Assembly (NCBI RefSeq): GCF_003258595.1
Contig: NZ_QHHQ01000004.1
Coordinates: forward strand, 703,541-767,540
Length of the DNA stretch: 64,000 nt
Direction of reading: 5' to 3'
Origin: Acuticoccus sediminis
GTDB taxonomy: Bacteria; Pseudomonadota; Alphaproteobacteria; Rhizobiales; Amorphaceae
Position numbers and translations under genes: made by a program. A model generated the notes under the pieces. It saw only the letters and a program-made list of their open reading frames with translations. It was not told where the DNA came from and ran no database searches. Shown here piece by piece: positions 38,080 through 54,766 of the stretch (position 1 is its first letter; the number at the start of each line of letters is the position of its first letter).

Positions 38080-38113
38080 CAAACGAAGGGCCCCGTTGAA
38101 CGAGGGCCCTTTG
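38080..38113 (-). terminator. Terminator-like hairpin downstream of rpoC
   Basis: AAGGGCCC and GGGCCCTT arms (38102-38112 with 38086-38094) form a stem, and the minus strand then reads CGTTTGTTTGG, giving a T-rich tail. It is the better of two hairpins after rpoC and separates it from marC. Confidence 0.6.
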
Positions 38114-38144
38114 CAAGCGGGACCGCGGGGGTCCCCATGCGATC

Positions 38145-38165
38145 GGGGGCCCGGCACGGGCCCCC
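38145..38165 (-). terminator. Second hairpin downstream of rpoC
   Basis: GGGGGCCCG and CGGGCCCCC form a perfect 9-bp stem around GCA, 45 bases past the rpoC stop. It has no T-run and may assist the hairpin at 38080-38113. Confidence 0.5.
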
Positions 38166-38210
38166 TCTCGTGATGTCAGGCGAGAACGCCGAGGCGGCGG
38201 GTGGCCGGGA

Positions 38211-42419
<4,209 letters not shown>

Positions 42420-42747
42420 ACGGCGACTCTCCTTTGCCCTCGCGTGTCGCGAGCCATTTTCATGCGCGCCTGGCGCGCCCAATCCTCAAGAGCCACGGGC
42501 GGCTGAACCGTCCGAGCTTCGGCGTCGGCCCCGTCGTTTCGGACGGTTGTCGCCAGACGCGCCGCAATCCCGTCGATGCCACGCACAGCACCCGGCGCGC
42601 CTTGTGAGGCACACCGGGTCGCCGTGAGGCACCGTTCTGAGGCGGGATGAGATTTGCGCAAGGTACAACCTATATAGGCGATCCTGCGCGCTCCCGCCAG
42701 CGGGCGATGTTCGCCCGCCTCACATGTCGTTGCCGTCAAGCCCGGCC
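42420..42747 (-). other. rpoB-rpoC intergenic region
   Basis: These 328 bases separate rpoB and rpoC. A perfect 8-bp hairpin (GCGGGCGA-TGT-TCGCCCGC, 42700-42718) follows rpoB, then a short AT-rich CCTATATAGG palindrome (~42669-42678) and two near copies of GTGAGGCAC (~42604-42632). The open frame across it has no family features. I see nothing else I can name. Confidence 0.5.
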
Positions 42748-46887
<4,140 letters not shown>

Positions 46888-46952
46888 ACCTTGCCCCCTC
46901 TCGGCGCGGGGTGATCCCGCGGAACGCGTCGTCGCCCATTACGACGCGAAAG

Positions 46953-47028
46953 GCCGGCGCTCGCGTCGGAGCGCCGGCGATTGATCGTCGGCCGGGCGAA
47001 CCCGGCCGGACGGCGGCCGGAGGCCGCC
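46953..47028 (-). promoter_or_regulatory. Cluster of three perfect hairpins (attenuator) between rplL and rpoB
   Basis: Read from rplL to rpoB there are three successive perfect stems. GGCGGCC-TCC-GGCCGCC lies at 47012-47028. CGGCCGGG-TTCG-CCCGGCCG, with a UUCG tetraloop, lies at 46989-47008. GCCGGCGCTC-N6-GAGCGCCGGC lies at 46953-46978 and is followed by CTTTC. The last looks like a leaky terminator. Family knowledge: in Escherichia coli an attenuator in this gap keeps RNA polymerase subunits below ribosomal protein levels, so the same role is inferred here. Confidence 0.7.
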
Positions 47029-47043
47029 AACGCCGAGGCGTGC

Positions 47044-47436
47044 TTACTTAAGCTCGACCTTCGCGCCAGCTTCCTCGAGCTGCTTCTTGATCTTCTCGGC
47101 CTCGTCCTTGGACGCGGCTTCCTTCACCGTCTTAGGAGCGCCCTCGACGAGGTCCTTGGCCTCCTTGAGGCCGAGGCCCGTGATCGCACGGACTTCCTTG
47201 ATGACGTTGATCTTCTTGTCGCCCGCGTTCGCGAGGACGACGTCGAACTCGGTCTTCTCCTCGGCCGGGGCCGCAGCCTCGGCACCGCCGCCCATGCCCA
47301 TCATCGGCATGGCCATCGCCGGAGCGGCCGCAGCAGCGGTGACGCCCCAACCGTCCTCGAGACGCTTCACGAGGTCGGACACTTCGAGGACCGTGAGCTG
47401 CGACAGCTGCTCGTACAGGCTTTCGATATCTGCCAT
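47044..47436 (-). CDS. rplL: 50S ribosomal protein L7/L12
   Basis: This is the 130-residue stalk protein that binds elongation factors. The N-terminal dimerisation helices (1-30), an Ala/Met/Gly-rich hinge (~33-60) and the C-terminal domain with [28 protein letters not shown] are all present. It is 51 bases after rplJ; the pair forms the ribosomal stalk. Confidence 0.99.
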   Translation of the reverse strand: MADIESLYEQLSQLTVLEVSDLVKRLEDGWGVTAAAAAPAMAMPMMGMGGGAEAAAPAEEKTEFDVVLANAGDKKINVIKEVRAITGLGLKEAKDLVEGAPKTVKEAASKDEAEKIKKQLEEAGAKVELK

Positions 47437-47487
47437 TTGATTTGATCTTTCCAGGTTGTCGGTTCAGTGGGCCAGGTCCAGTCGGAC

Positions 47488-48042
47488 TTAAGCCGCCGCT
47501 TCCAGTTTCGCCTTGTAGGCTGCGAAAACACCGATGAGGTTCTGAGCAGGCGCGTTGAGCTGCGAGGCAAGCTTGTTGCCCGGCGCGTTGAGCACCCGTG
47601 CCAGGTTGGACCCCGGCATGAGGAGGACACCCAGAAGCTTGGAGCGAAGCTCTTCGATCGGGGGCATCTTGGCGAGCGCCTCGACACCCTTGTCGTCCAT
47701 CGCCGACGATCCGAGGATGCCGCCGATGATCTTGAGCTTGTCGTTCTTCTTCGCGTACTCAGTCAGAACCTTGGGCGCCGCGACCGGATCGAGACCGTAG
47801 GCGATGCCCACCGGCCCCTTGAACATCTCGGACGCGACACCGCGATCGCCGTTTTCGAGCGCGATCTTGGCGAGCCTGTTCTTGATGACCTTGAACTTCG
47901 CACCAGCGTCTTTCATCTGGCGGCGGAGTTCGGTCACTTCGGCGACAGTCATCCCGATATACTGGGTGACGACCACGGAGCCCGAATTGGCGAAGACTTC
48001 TTCGAGGAAGCCCACCATTTCGCGTTTTTCGGCTCTGTCCAC
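47488..48042 (-). CDS. rplJ: 50S ribosomal protein L10
   Basis: L10 is the base of the stalk and carries L7/L12 dimers on its C-terminal helix. The GTG at 48042, preceded at 4 bases by GGAGAG, gives a 184-residue protein starting VDRAEKREMVGFLEEVF, the family N terminus. The frame stays open 19 codons upstream without family similarity. By analogy, L10-L7/L12 represses its own mRNA through the leader. Confidence 0.95.
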   Translation of the reverse strand: MDRAEKREMVGFLEEVFANSGSVVVTQYIGMTVAEVTELRRQMKDAGAKFKVIKNRLAKIALENGDRGVASEMFKGPVGIAYGLDPVAAPKVLTEYAKKNDKLKIIGGILGSSAMDDKGVEALAKMPPIEELRSKLLGVLLMPGSNLARVLNAPGNKLASQLNAPAQNLIGVFAAYKAKLEAAA

Positions 48043-48386
48043 CGTTCTCTCCAAGACATGGGCGGTGCGGTGAGGCACCTCCCGGCTCAATGAGCTCACC
48101 GGGCCGAAGCCAGATGAGCGGTTTACACCCGTCCCGAGAGCGAACGGTCATCCCGTTCCGACCCCCGTCTATGCAGGACCATTAAGAGGCATACCGTACG
48201 CTGCCCCACCTGCAGTCTCGGACAGGCTGCCCTTCCCGGAGGAAGGGCGACCCTCGCGAGGCGACCCCGCGAAGTCCTGACGCCCGGCGCACCGGGCGAA
48301 ACTCGTTGCCCGGCGCACCGGGCGGAAACCTTGCCGCGGAGATCGCCTCCGCTATCTGCCGTCCCTGCGGCGCGGTCCGGAGCCTC
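48043..48386 (-). promoter_or_regulatory. rplJ leader, possible L10-binding mRNA leader
   Basis: This 344-base gap precedes rplJ. It contains a perfect 8-bp hairpin GCCCTTCC-N4-GGAAGGGC (48229-48248) and a GC-rich foldable stretch near 48080-48110, with no convincing gene. A long structured leader ahead of rplJ is where the L10 autoregulatory element is found in other bacteria, but I could not confirm the conserved kink-turn by eye. Confidence 0.35.
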
Positions 48387-48677
48387 TCAGCCCGCGGCGC
48401 GTCCGGCGCGCTTGTCGCCGGTGATCCAGTCGAGCACGCCGGTAACGGCGCTCAGACCGAGGATCACGACGAAGGCGGCGGCGAACACGGCGACCGCCGA
48501 GACGCCCACGGTGGCGAACGAGGCGAGATGCCACTCCCCTCGCTGCCCCTCCGGCGACCACATCGCCGAAACGCCGTACAGCACCAGGAACACCGGCACG
48601 TAGGCCAGGAGCTGGAAGCCCGCGAACACGAGGGCGAACCTGACGTCCCGCCCCCGGATCAGTGCTTCACCGGACAT
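48387..48677 (-). CDS. Small hypothetical membrane protein between rplA and rplJ
   Basis: This 96-residue ORF has two clear hydrophobic helices (about residues 14-37 and 52-80), a charged N terminus (MSGEALIRGRDVR) and a basic tail (GDKRAGRAAG). No family recognised. It sits inside the ribosomal/RNA polymerase operon where usually nothing lies. No good ribosome binding site is seen at the ATG, so confidence is moderate, but the composition and hydrophobic pattern look protein-like. Confidence 0.55.
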   Translation of the reverse strand: MSGEALIRGRDVRFALVFAGFQLLAYVPVFLVLYGVSAMWSPEGQRGEWHLASFATVGVSAVAVFAAAFVVILGLSAVTGVLDWITGDKRAGRAAG

Positions 48678-48854
48678 GAGGCGAACCGCTCGTCATGGGC
48701 GGAACCGCCGTGGCCCCGTCCGTCGCGATCCGTGTCCTGTCCGTGCCTTTCGCCACCCGACGCTCCACGATGGACCGGCCCCGGGGCCGGTCGTCCCAAC
48801 AGGCGCCGAGAACGGTCCCGGCGCCCATGCTCGTCGTCGTCGCGGCTGGCCGCG

Positions 48855-48959
48855 TCAGCTCATCAGCCGCTGCGCCAGTTGCAGTACGAACACGGTGGAC
48901 GCCGCGACGAGCGCGGCGAGCACCATGCGGCGCCAGCGCGGTTGAGGCTGGCCTGCCAC
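48855..48959 (-). CDS. Possible 34-residue single-helix membrane protein after rplA
   Basis: Starting from a GTG only two bases after the rplA stop, this short frame encodes about 34 residues: a basic N terminus (AGQPQPRWRR) and one hydrophobic helix (MVLAALVAASTVFVLQLAQ). GGAG and AAGG sequences around the rplA stop could serve translation by coupling. It looks like a real small membrane protein but could be chance; no family recognised. Confidence 0.4.
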   Translation of the reverse strand: MAGQPQPRWRRMVLAALVAASTVFVLQLAQRLMS

Positions 48960-48961
48960 CC

Positions 48962-49663
48962 TTACTGCTCCGCAGCCATCGTCGACAGATCGACCTTCAG
49001 GCCGGGGCCCATGGTCGACGTCATCGACGCCTTCTTCATGTAGGTGCCCTTGGCACCCGTCGGCCTGGCCTTGCTCACCGCGTCGTAGAAGGCGCGGATG
49101 TTCTCGACCAGCTTGGTCTCGTCGAACGAGAGCTTGCCGACGCCGCCGTGGACGATACCGGCCTTCTCGACGCGGAACTGCATGGCGCCGCCCTTGGCGT
49201 CCTGCACGGCCTTGGCGACGTCCGGCGTCACGGTGCCGACCTTCGGGTTCGGCATCAGGCCGCGCGGGCCGAGCACCTTACCGAGGCGGCCGACCAGCGG
49301 CATCATGTCCGGGGTGGCGATGCAGCGCTCGAAGTCGATCTTGCCGGCCTGGACCTCGGCGACGAGTTCCTCGGCGCCGACGATGTCGGCTCCGGCGGCC
49401 TTCGCCTCCTCGGCCTTGTCGCCACGGGCGAACACGGCGACCTTCACGGTCTTGCCGGTGCCGTGCGGCAGCAGGCAGACGCCGCGGACCATCTGGTCGG
49501 CGTGGCGCGGGTCGACACCAAGGTTGAAGGAGACCTCGACGGTCTCGTCGAACTTCACCTTCGTGCGGTCCTTGAGGAGCTTCACGGCGTCGGACAGCGA
49601 GTAGGTGGCGCCGCGGTCGAGGCCCTCGTAGGCCGCCTGCATGCGCTTCGCGAGCTTAGCCAT
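48962..49663 (-). CDS. rplA: 50S ribosomal protein L1
   Basis: L1 binds 23S rRNA at the mobile L1 stalk and in many bacteria represses the rplKA mRNA. The 233-residue length is full. Diagnostic segments include [26 protein letters not shown] and [23 protein letters not shown]. It overlaps the end of rplK by eight bases. Confidence 0.98.
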   Translation of the reverse strand: MAKLAKRMQAAYEGLDRGATYSLSDAVKLLKDRTKVKFDETVEVSFNLGVDPRHADQMVRGVCLLPHGTGKTVKVAVFARGDKAEEAKAAGADIVGAEELVAEVQAGKIDFERCIATPDMMPLVGRLGKVLGPRGLMPNPKVGTVTPDVAKAVQDAKGGAMQFRVEKAGIVHGGVGKLSFDETKLVENIRAFYDAVSKARPTGAKGTYMKKASMTSTMGPGLKVDLSTMAAEQ

Positions 49664-50087
49664 CGACGACCTCCAGACCCATCGAGCGGGCAGAGCCCAT
49701 GACCATCTTCGCCGCCTGATCGATCGTATCGGCGTTGAGGTCCTTCATCTTCGCTTCGGCGATCTCGCGGCACTGGGCCATCGTGACCGTCCCGGCCTTC
49801 TCCTTGCCCGGCGCCTTGGAGCCGGAGGCGAGACCCGTCGCCTTCTTCAGGAAGTAGGAGACCGGCGGGGTCTTGATCTCGAACGTGAAGGACTTGTCCG
49901 TGTAGTACGTGATGACGGTCGGACAGGGCGCACCCTTTTCCATGTCCTGCGTCTTCGCGTTGAAGTCCTTCGTGAACATCACGATGTTCAAGCCGCGCTG
50001 ACCGAGCGCCGGGCCGATCGGCGGCGACGGGGTCGCGGCGCCGGCCGGCACCTGCAGCTTGATATAACCGGCAATCTTCTTTGCCAT
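49656..50087 (-). CDS. rplK: 50S ribosomal protein L11
   Basis: L11, 143 residues, lies in the GTPase-associated centre of the ribosome. The N-terminal domain ([25 protein letters not shown]) and the RNA-binding C-terminal part ([31 protein letters not shown]) are both clear. GGAGAG precedes the ATG at 5 bases. Confidence 0.98.
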   Translation of the reverse strand: MAKKIAGYIKLQVPAGAATPSPPIGPALGQRGLNIVMFTKDFNAKTQDMEKGAPCPTVITYYTDKSFTFEIKTPPVSYFLKKATGLASGSKAPGKEKAGTVTMAQCREIAEAKMKDLNADTIDQAAKMVMGSARSMGLEVVDG

Positions 50088-50223
50088 CTGCTCTCCTTAA
50101 CGGGCCGAGGCCCTGCCAAAGTCGGGCCCCATGCCCGTCTGCGGTTGTGGCCTGGGGATTGGCCGTCCCCTCACCTCCCGCAACTCGTCGGCCCAGCGCC
50201 AGGCGCACGGGCCGTTCAGCGCA

Positions 50224-50760
50224 TCACTGCGCCATCTTCTCCACCTGGCCGTACTCGAGCTCGACGTTGGTGGGTCGGCCGAAGATGGACACCGCCACCT
50301 TCACCCGCGCCCGCTCGTCGTCGACCTCCTCGACCAGGCCGTTGAACGAGGCGAACGGACCGTCCGCCACGCGAACCTGCTCGCCCACCTCGAAGGTCAC
50401 CTTCGGACGCGGACGCTCCACCTCCTCGGTCACCTGGTGCAGGATCCGCTCGGCCTCGCGGTCGGGGATCGGCTGCGGGCGCTGGGTGGCGCCCAGGAAC
50501 CCCGTCACCTTGGGGGTGTTCTTGATGAGGTGGAAGACCTGGTCGGTCAGCGCGCACTTGACGAGGACGTAGCCGGGAAACGTCACCCGCTCCGTCTCGA
50601 CCCGCCGGCCGCGCTTGACCTCGCTCACCTTCTCCTTCGGGACCAGGACGTCGTCGAAATACTCCGTCAGGCCACGCAGCTCAGCCTCCGCAAGGATCGC
50701 CTCGCGGACCTTGTTCTCAAAGTTCGTATACGCGTGGACGATGTACCAACGCTTGTTCAT
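50224..50760 (-). CDS. nusG: Transcription termination/antitermination protein NusG
   Basis: NusG binds RNA polymerase and links it to Rho or the ribosome. The 178-residue protein has the NGN domain (RWYIVHAYTNFENKVREAIL at the start, PGYVLVKCALTDQVFHLIKNTP) and a C-terminal KOW domain (EVGEQVRVADGPFASFNGLVEEVD). It sits 43 bases after secE, as usual. Confidence 0.98.
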   Translation of the reverse strand: MNKRWYIVHAYTNFENKVREAILAEAELRGLTEYFDDVLVPKEKVSEVKRGRRVETERVTFPGYVLVKCALTDQVFHLIKNTPKVTGFLGATQRPQPIPDREAERILHQVTEEVERPRPKVTFEVGEQVRVADGPFASFNGLVEEVDDERARVKVAVSIFGRPTNVELEYGQVEKMAQ

Positions 50761-50803
50761 GTCGTTTGCCTCGGTGATCCGTCGGGGCAGCTAGCCAAGC
50801 GCC

Positions 50804-50989
50804 TCAACCGAGGATCTGACCGACACCCCACCCGAGGATGCGGTCCACCAGAAAGAAGAACACCGACGTGAAGGCGCACATGATGAACACCATCACGGTG
50901 GTGATGATCGTCTCACGCCGGCTCGGCCACACGACTTTCGCCGCTTCGGTCCGGACCTGCTGGAAGAACGTCAACGGATTCGTTGCCAC
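50804..50989 (-). CDS. secE: SecE, preprotein translocase subunit
   Basis: This 61-residue single-helix SecE is typical of alphaproteobacteria. An amphipathic N-terminal helix (FFQQVRTEAAKVVWPSRRET, with the conserved VxWPSRxE) is followed by one membrane helix (~30-52). It is essential for SecYEG. It lies between tRNA-Trp and nusG. Confidence 0.97.
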   Translation of the reverse strand: MATNPLTFFQQVRTEAAKVVWPSRRETIITTVMVFIMCAFTSVFFFLVDRILGWGVGQILG

Positions 50990-51265
50990 TCAGACCCCTT
51001 TTGCCGCTTGGGCCAGACCCAGACGGCGTTCGTTCTGTTGTCGACGCAGTGAAGCCCCGCAGCACCGCCGCAGGGCTTGCCCGACACCGATCGTCGAAAC
51101 ATCAAGGCGCACGACCCCCGTCGGCGCCTCGCGGAGGCCGTACCTAACAATCGTTCGATTGAGATGCAACCCCTGGAAGGGCATCTGCGTTGAAGCGCCC
51201 AACAAAAAAGTGAGCCGGCTTCGACGGGCACCTTCGGCGGGCGCTGGCGACCGGCGCTTTACGAC

Positions 51266-51341
<76 letters not shown>

Positions 51342-51486
51342 ATCTGAGCCCTGCAATAAGGGGTGTCGGCCCGCGCCGCAAGATCATTCGGCACCGATCC
51401 GCGCATTGCGTGACCCTGCGTCCCCGATTCCGCCCCGCGGCGCGTCCCGGACGGGCGGCGATCCGCCCCTAGATCCGTACCCGCCG

Positions 51487-52269
51487 CTACTTCTCGAACC
51501 GCCAGCGGCGGCGGCCCGAGTCGGTCAGGCAATCCATGATCGCCTTGTGGTCGTCCGGGTGGAACCGGTCGAGGATGTCGCCGTCGTTCAGCCTGCGGCG
51601 GCCGGGCGGCGGCGGATCCGGCGGCGCGACCCCGAGGATATCGGTGCACCGCGGGTAGGCCGACCCGTCCGCGACCTGCAGGCAGCCGACGAAGAGCACC
51701 TTCCCCTGCACCCGCTTGCGGTACCAGGCGAACGTCCCGTGCTGCGCCTTGCAGTAGCGCTTGAAGTAGTCGGTATCGAAGCGGACCAGGTCCGCGGCGT
51801 AGGCGTCCACGGCCTCGCCGGCCGGAAAGGAGTTGTACACCCCCGTCTTCACCGCCTTGCGGGCCGAGGCGTAGACGGCGAGCTTGTTGCGGCGCTCCAG
51901 GACGATCTTCACGACGTCCGGGTCCCGCAGCAGACGGGCGCATACCTCCTGCTGCTGCGACCGCCAGATCTTGAAGCCCACCACCGCGGCCTGGCCGGGA
52001 TTATGGGCCAGCGCCTTGTACGCATAGGCGACGGGTTCGGCATCGCGCAGGCTCAGCGGCAGCTCGGCCAGCATGTCCGGCGGGATGTGGACCTGTGGAT
52101 TGACCGTGTGGAAGATATCCGAATAGGCGCGGACCCCCGGCGTCTTCCCGAGCTGGCTGAGGAGATTCGCGGTGCCGCTCCGTCCGGTGCTCAGAAGCAC
52201 GAACGCCCTGTGACCACACTCCGGCCGGTCGTCGTCGGCCACCACGTCGAGATTGCTTTCAATCGCCAC
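51487..52269 (-). CDS. Sulfotransferase family protein
   Basis: This 260-residue protein has the PAPS 5'-phosphosulfate P-loop reading VLLSTGRSGTANLLSQL near the N terminus. A second region with the basic KIVLERRNKLAVYASARKAVKTG (~120-143) would contact the 3' phosphate. No membrane helix. The acceptor, perhaps a lipid, polysaccharide or small metabolite, is unknown. Sulfotransferases of this kind are frequent in marine bacteria. It is upstream of the tRNA-Trp gene but transcribed as a separate unit. Confidence 0.78.
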   Translation of the reverse strand: MAIESNLDVVADDDRPECGHRAFVLLSTGRSGTANLLSQLGKTPGVRAYSDIFHTVNPQVHIPPDMLAELPLSLRDAEPVAYAYKALAHNPGQAAVVGFKIWRSQQQEVCARLLRDPDVVKIVLERRNKLAVYASARKAVKTGVYNSFPAGEAVDAYAADLVRFDTDYFKRYCKAQHGTFAWYRKRVQGKVLFVGCLQVADGSAYPRCTDILGVAPPDPPPPGRRRLNDGDILDRFHPDDHKAIMDCLTDSGRRRWRFEK

Positions 52270-52464
52270 GCGTCACACCGCTTCCGCCCCGCGCGCGTGT
52301 CCAGGGGAGCACGACCGGGCGCGCGGACATCCCCGCGGCCACCGCGCCCGGCGGGGACCGAACCCCATCCCAGCCCCGGTGGCCGGTGGCCGGTGGATGA
52401 CAGTCATAAAGCCCCGTCCCCCGCGACCAATCACAATCGCGCCGGCCGGGGGCCGCGCCGCGGA

Positions 52465-53310
52465 TCAGGCTGTCTCCGCCGGCAGGATCTCGGCGGTGTC
52501 CGGCACCTCCAGCGGGCGGCGCGCGACACGATAGCGCTCCGCCGCCGGCACCGACATCACCCGCATCTCCGGCCACGTGATCGCCGAGAGCGCGTTGCCG
52601 AAGACGCAGCCCGTGTCGATGCAGATCGCCCGGTTGACGCTCCGCACGCGGGTCATCGGGGTGTGACCGTAGACGATGGTCGCCTCCCCCCGGTAGTCGC
52701 GCGCCCAGTCGCCGCGGACCGGCATGCCGTTCTCGTCCACCTCCCCGGTCACGTCGCCGTAGAGGGCGAACCGGCGCACCTCGCCGGACGTCGTCCCGAA
52801 CATCTCCTCCCTCAGTCCGGCGTGGACGACCATGAGCGCCCCGCCGTCGAGCCACAGATAGTCCGCCATCCCCTCGATGAGCCGGAGCGCCGCGTCGCGG
52901 AACGTCTGCGAGGTCCGCTCCAGCTCCGCCGCGGTCAGGTCGAGACCCTGGTTCAGGACCACCGGGTTGCCGGCGAGGTAGCGCCGCAGCTTGTCGTCGT
53001 GGTTGCCGCAGACCGCGAGCGCGGTGCCCGACGCCACCATCCCCATCGCGAGCCGCAGAACGTCGACGTTGCGCGGCCCCCGGTCCGTCAGGTCGCCGAC
53101 GAAGATCACCCGCCGCCCGTCCGGGTGGCGCGCCGCGCCGAGACCCTCGCCGGGCGGCAGCGGATCGACCTCGTAGCCGAGCGTCTTCAGCAGCGACACC
53201 AGTTCGTCGAAGCAGCCGTGGATGTCGCCGATGATGTCGAACGGCCCGGCGTCGTCGCGCCGGTCGACCGGCGGCCGCGCGGCACCCGCTTCGGCGCGCC
53301 GGCGCGCCAT
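52465..53310 (-). CDS. PrpE-like metallophosphoesterase
   Basis: This 281-residue calcineurin-like phosphatase shows the metal ligands in order: DIHGCFDEL (Asp29, His31), GDLTDRGP, GNHDDKL, VHAG and YGHTP. This order and size fit bis(5'-nucleosyl)-tetraphosphatases (PrpE) and the phosphatase domain of Pnkp-type RNA repair proteins. No kinase or ligase domain accompanies it. The start ATG at 53310 is preferred over the upstream open frame. Confidence 0.8.
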   Translation of the reverse strand: MARRRAEAGAARPPVDRRDDAGPFDIIGDIHGCFDELVSLLKTLGYEVDPLPPGEGLGAARHPDGRRVIFVGDLTDRGPRNVDVLRLAMGMVASGTALAVCGNHDDKLRRYLAGNPVVLNQGLDLTAAELERTSQTFRDAALRLIEGMADYLWLDGGALMVVHAGLREEMFGTTSGEVRRFALYGDVTGEVDENGMPVRGDWARDYRGEATIVYGHTPMTRVRSVNRAICIDTGCVFGNALSAITWPEMRVMSVPAAERYRVARRPLEVPDTAEILPAETA

Positions 53311-53506
53311 CGTACCGCCGCGCCCGCGCCTGCCGGATGAATGATCGTTCAAGAGTCTCGGCCCCTCACTGTTGCCCCGGCGGCCAATCGGGACGCCGCA
53401 GGTCGCTGCCCGCACCGGGCCGGATCAGGCGAACCTAGCGCCCCTTTATCCCGGGCCCAGGTCGCGCCGTGGCGGTCGCCGCCCCTTCGGGCCCGTGAGG
53501 AAGCGC

Positions 53507-54193
53507 CTACCCGGCGTCACCACCGCTGTCGCCGGGCGGGGCGACGAGACCGTCGAGGAAGACGTCGAGCAGGCGGATGACGCTGTCCTGCCACCCCGGC
53601 TGATCGCCGGAATAGCAGAGGCTGATCATGACCCGCAGCAGATCCTCCGAGGACACCCCGCTCCGGATCGCGCCGGCCGCCACCGCGCGCTCCATCATCT
53701 CGGCGAGCGCCTTGCGGATGCGCGCGCCGGAATCGACGTAGATCTCCGCCGAGCTGTCGAGGGCGGGCGCGAGCGCCGCCACCATCCCCCGCTTGGTCGC
53801 CACCATCTGGACGCTCGCGCGCAGCCACGTCCTCAGCGCCGCCACCGGCCCCTCGGTCTGCGCCAGCCGGTCGGCGAACTCCACCAGCTCGTCCACCTCG
53901 TGTCGGTAGACGGCCTGGAACAGTGCTTCACGGGTCGGAAAATGGCGGTAGAGCGTGCCGATCCCGACGCCCGCCTTGCGCGCGACCGCCTCGAGGCTCG
54001 CCTCGGGCCCGCCGGCGAGGAACACCTCGCTCGCCGCCTTCAACAACTTCTCGCGATTGCGGATCGAATCCGCCCGCGGTTTGCGTTTAGGCTCGGGTCT
54101 GTTCAACGCACCACCGATTTTGACATCCTCCAACTTGAAAACGGAGGGTGCCTCCGTATATAGCCCCTCGGGCCGTGGCTTCGGCCGGGACAT
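53507..54193 (-). CDS. TetR/AcrR-family transcriptional regulator
   Basis: This 228-residue regulator has an N-terminal HTH (IRNREKLLKAASEVFLAGG...SLEAVARKAGVGIGTLYRHFPTREALFQAVY, ~residues 40-95) and a helical ligand-binding domain to the C terminus. It is divergent from the molybdenum oxidoreductase operon, with 78 bp between start codons, so it probably represses that operon and responds to its substrate. The start chosen (MSRPKPRPEG) leaves a long N-terminal extension; a later non-ATG start is possible. Confidence 0.88.
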   Translation of the reverse strand: MSRPKPRPEGLYTEAPSVFKLEDVKIGGALNRPEPKRKPRADSIRNREKLLKAASEVFLAGGPEASLEAVARKAGVGIGTLYRHFPTREALFQAVYRHEVDELVEFADRLAQTEGPVAALRTWLRASVQMVATKRGMVAALAPALDSSAEIYVDSGARIRKALAEMMERAVAAGAIRSGVSSEDLLRVMISLCYSGDQPGWQDSVIRLLDVFLDGLVAPPGDSGGDAG

Positions 54194-54271
54194 TTCCGCA
54201 CTCTGCGTCCCCCTACCAGACCCGAAGCCCCTCCCCCATGCCTCAGGACACATGCCTCGATCGGAGGGACG

Positions 54272-54766
54272 ATGACCCTTTCCCTGAGTTTAACAGTCAA
54301 CGGCGAACGCCACGACATCGAACTGGAGGATGCACGGCCGACGCTGCTCGATGTCCTGCGCGAGCGGCTCGGTCTGACGGACACCAAGAAGGGGTGTGAC
54401 CGCGGCCAGTGCGGCGCCTGCACCGTCCTCTTGGACGGGCGGCGCGTCAACTCCTGCCTCACCCTCGCCATGAGCGCCGACGGCGCGGCCGTCACGACCA
54501 TCGAAGGCGTCGCGGACGGCGGGACGCTCCATCCCGTCCAGGCCGCGTTCATCGAGAACGACGCGTTCCAGTGCGGCTACTGCACGCCCGGCCAGATCAT
54601 GAGCGCCATCGGCCTCATCGCCGAGGGCGACGCCGGCACCGACCCGGAGCGCATCCGCGAAGGGATGAGCGGCAACATCTGCCGCTGCGCCGCCTACCCC
54701 GGCATCACCGATGCCGTCCTCGACGCCCAGACGCGCCTCGCGCAAAGCCAACGGAAAAGCGCATGA
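54272..54766 (+). CDS. Molybdenum aldehyde/xanthine oxidoreductase, [2Fe-2S] subunit (PaoA-like)
   Basis: This 164-residue small subunit of a xanthine-oxidase-family hydroxylase carries two [2Fe-2S] clusters. Plant-type ligands are Cys42, Cys47, Cys50 and Cys62 in GCDRGQCGACTVLLDG...NSC. The second set is Cys101, Cys104, Cys137 and Cys139 in FQCGYCTPG and GNICRCAAY. Unlike Escherichia coli PaoA, no Tat signal is present, so the complex is cytoplasmic. Its stop overlaps the next gene's ATG. Confidence 0.93.
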   Translation: MTLSLSLTVNGERHDIELEDARPTLLDVLRERLGLTDTKKGCDRGQCGACTVLLDGRRVNSCLTLAMSADGAAVTTIEGVADGGTLHPVQAAFIENDAFQCGYCTPGQIMSAIGLIAEGDAGTDPERIREGMSGNICRCAAYPGITDAVLDAQTRLAQSQRKSA

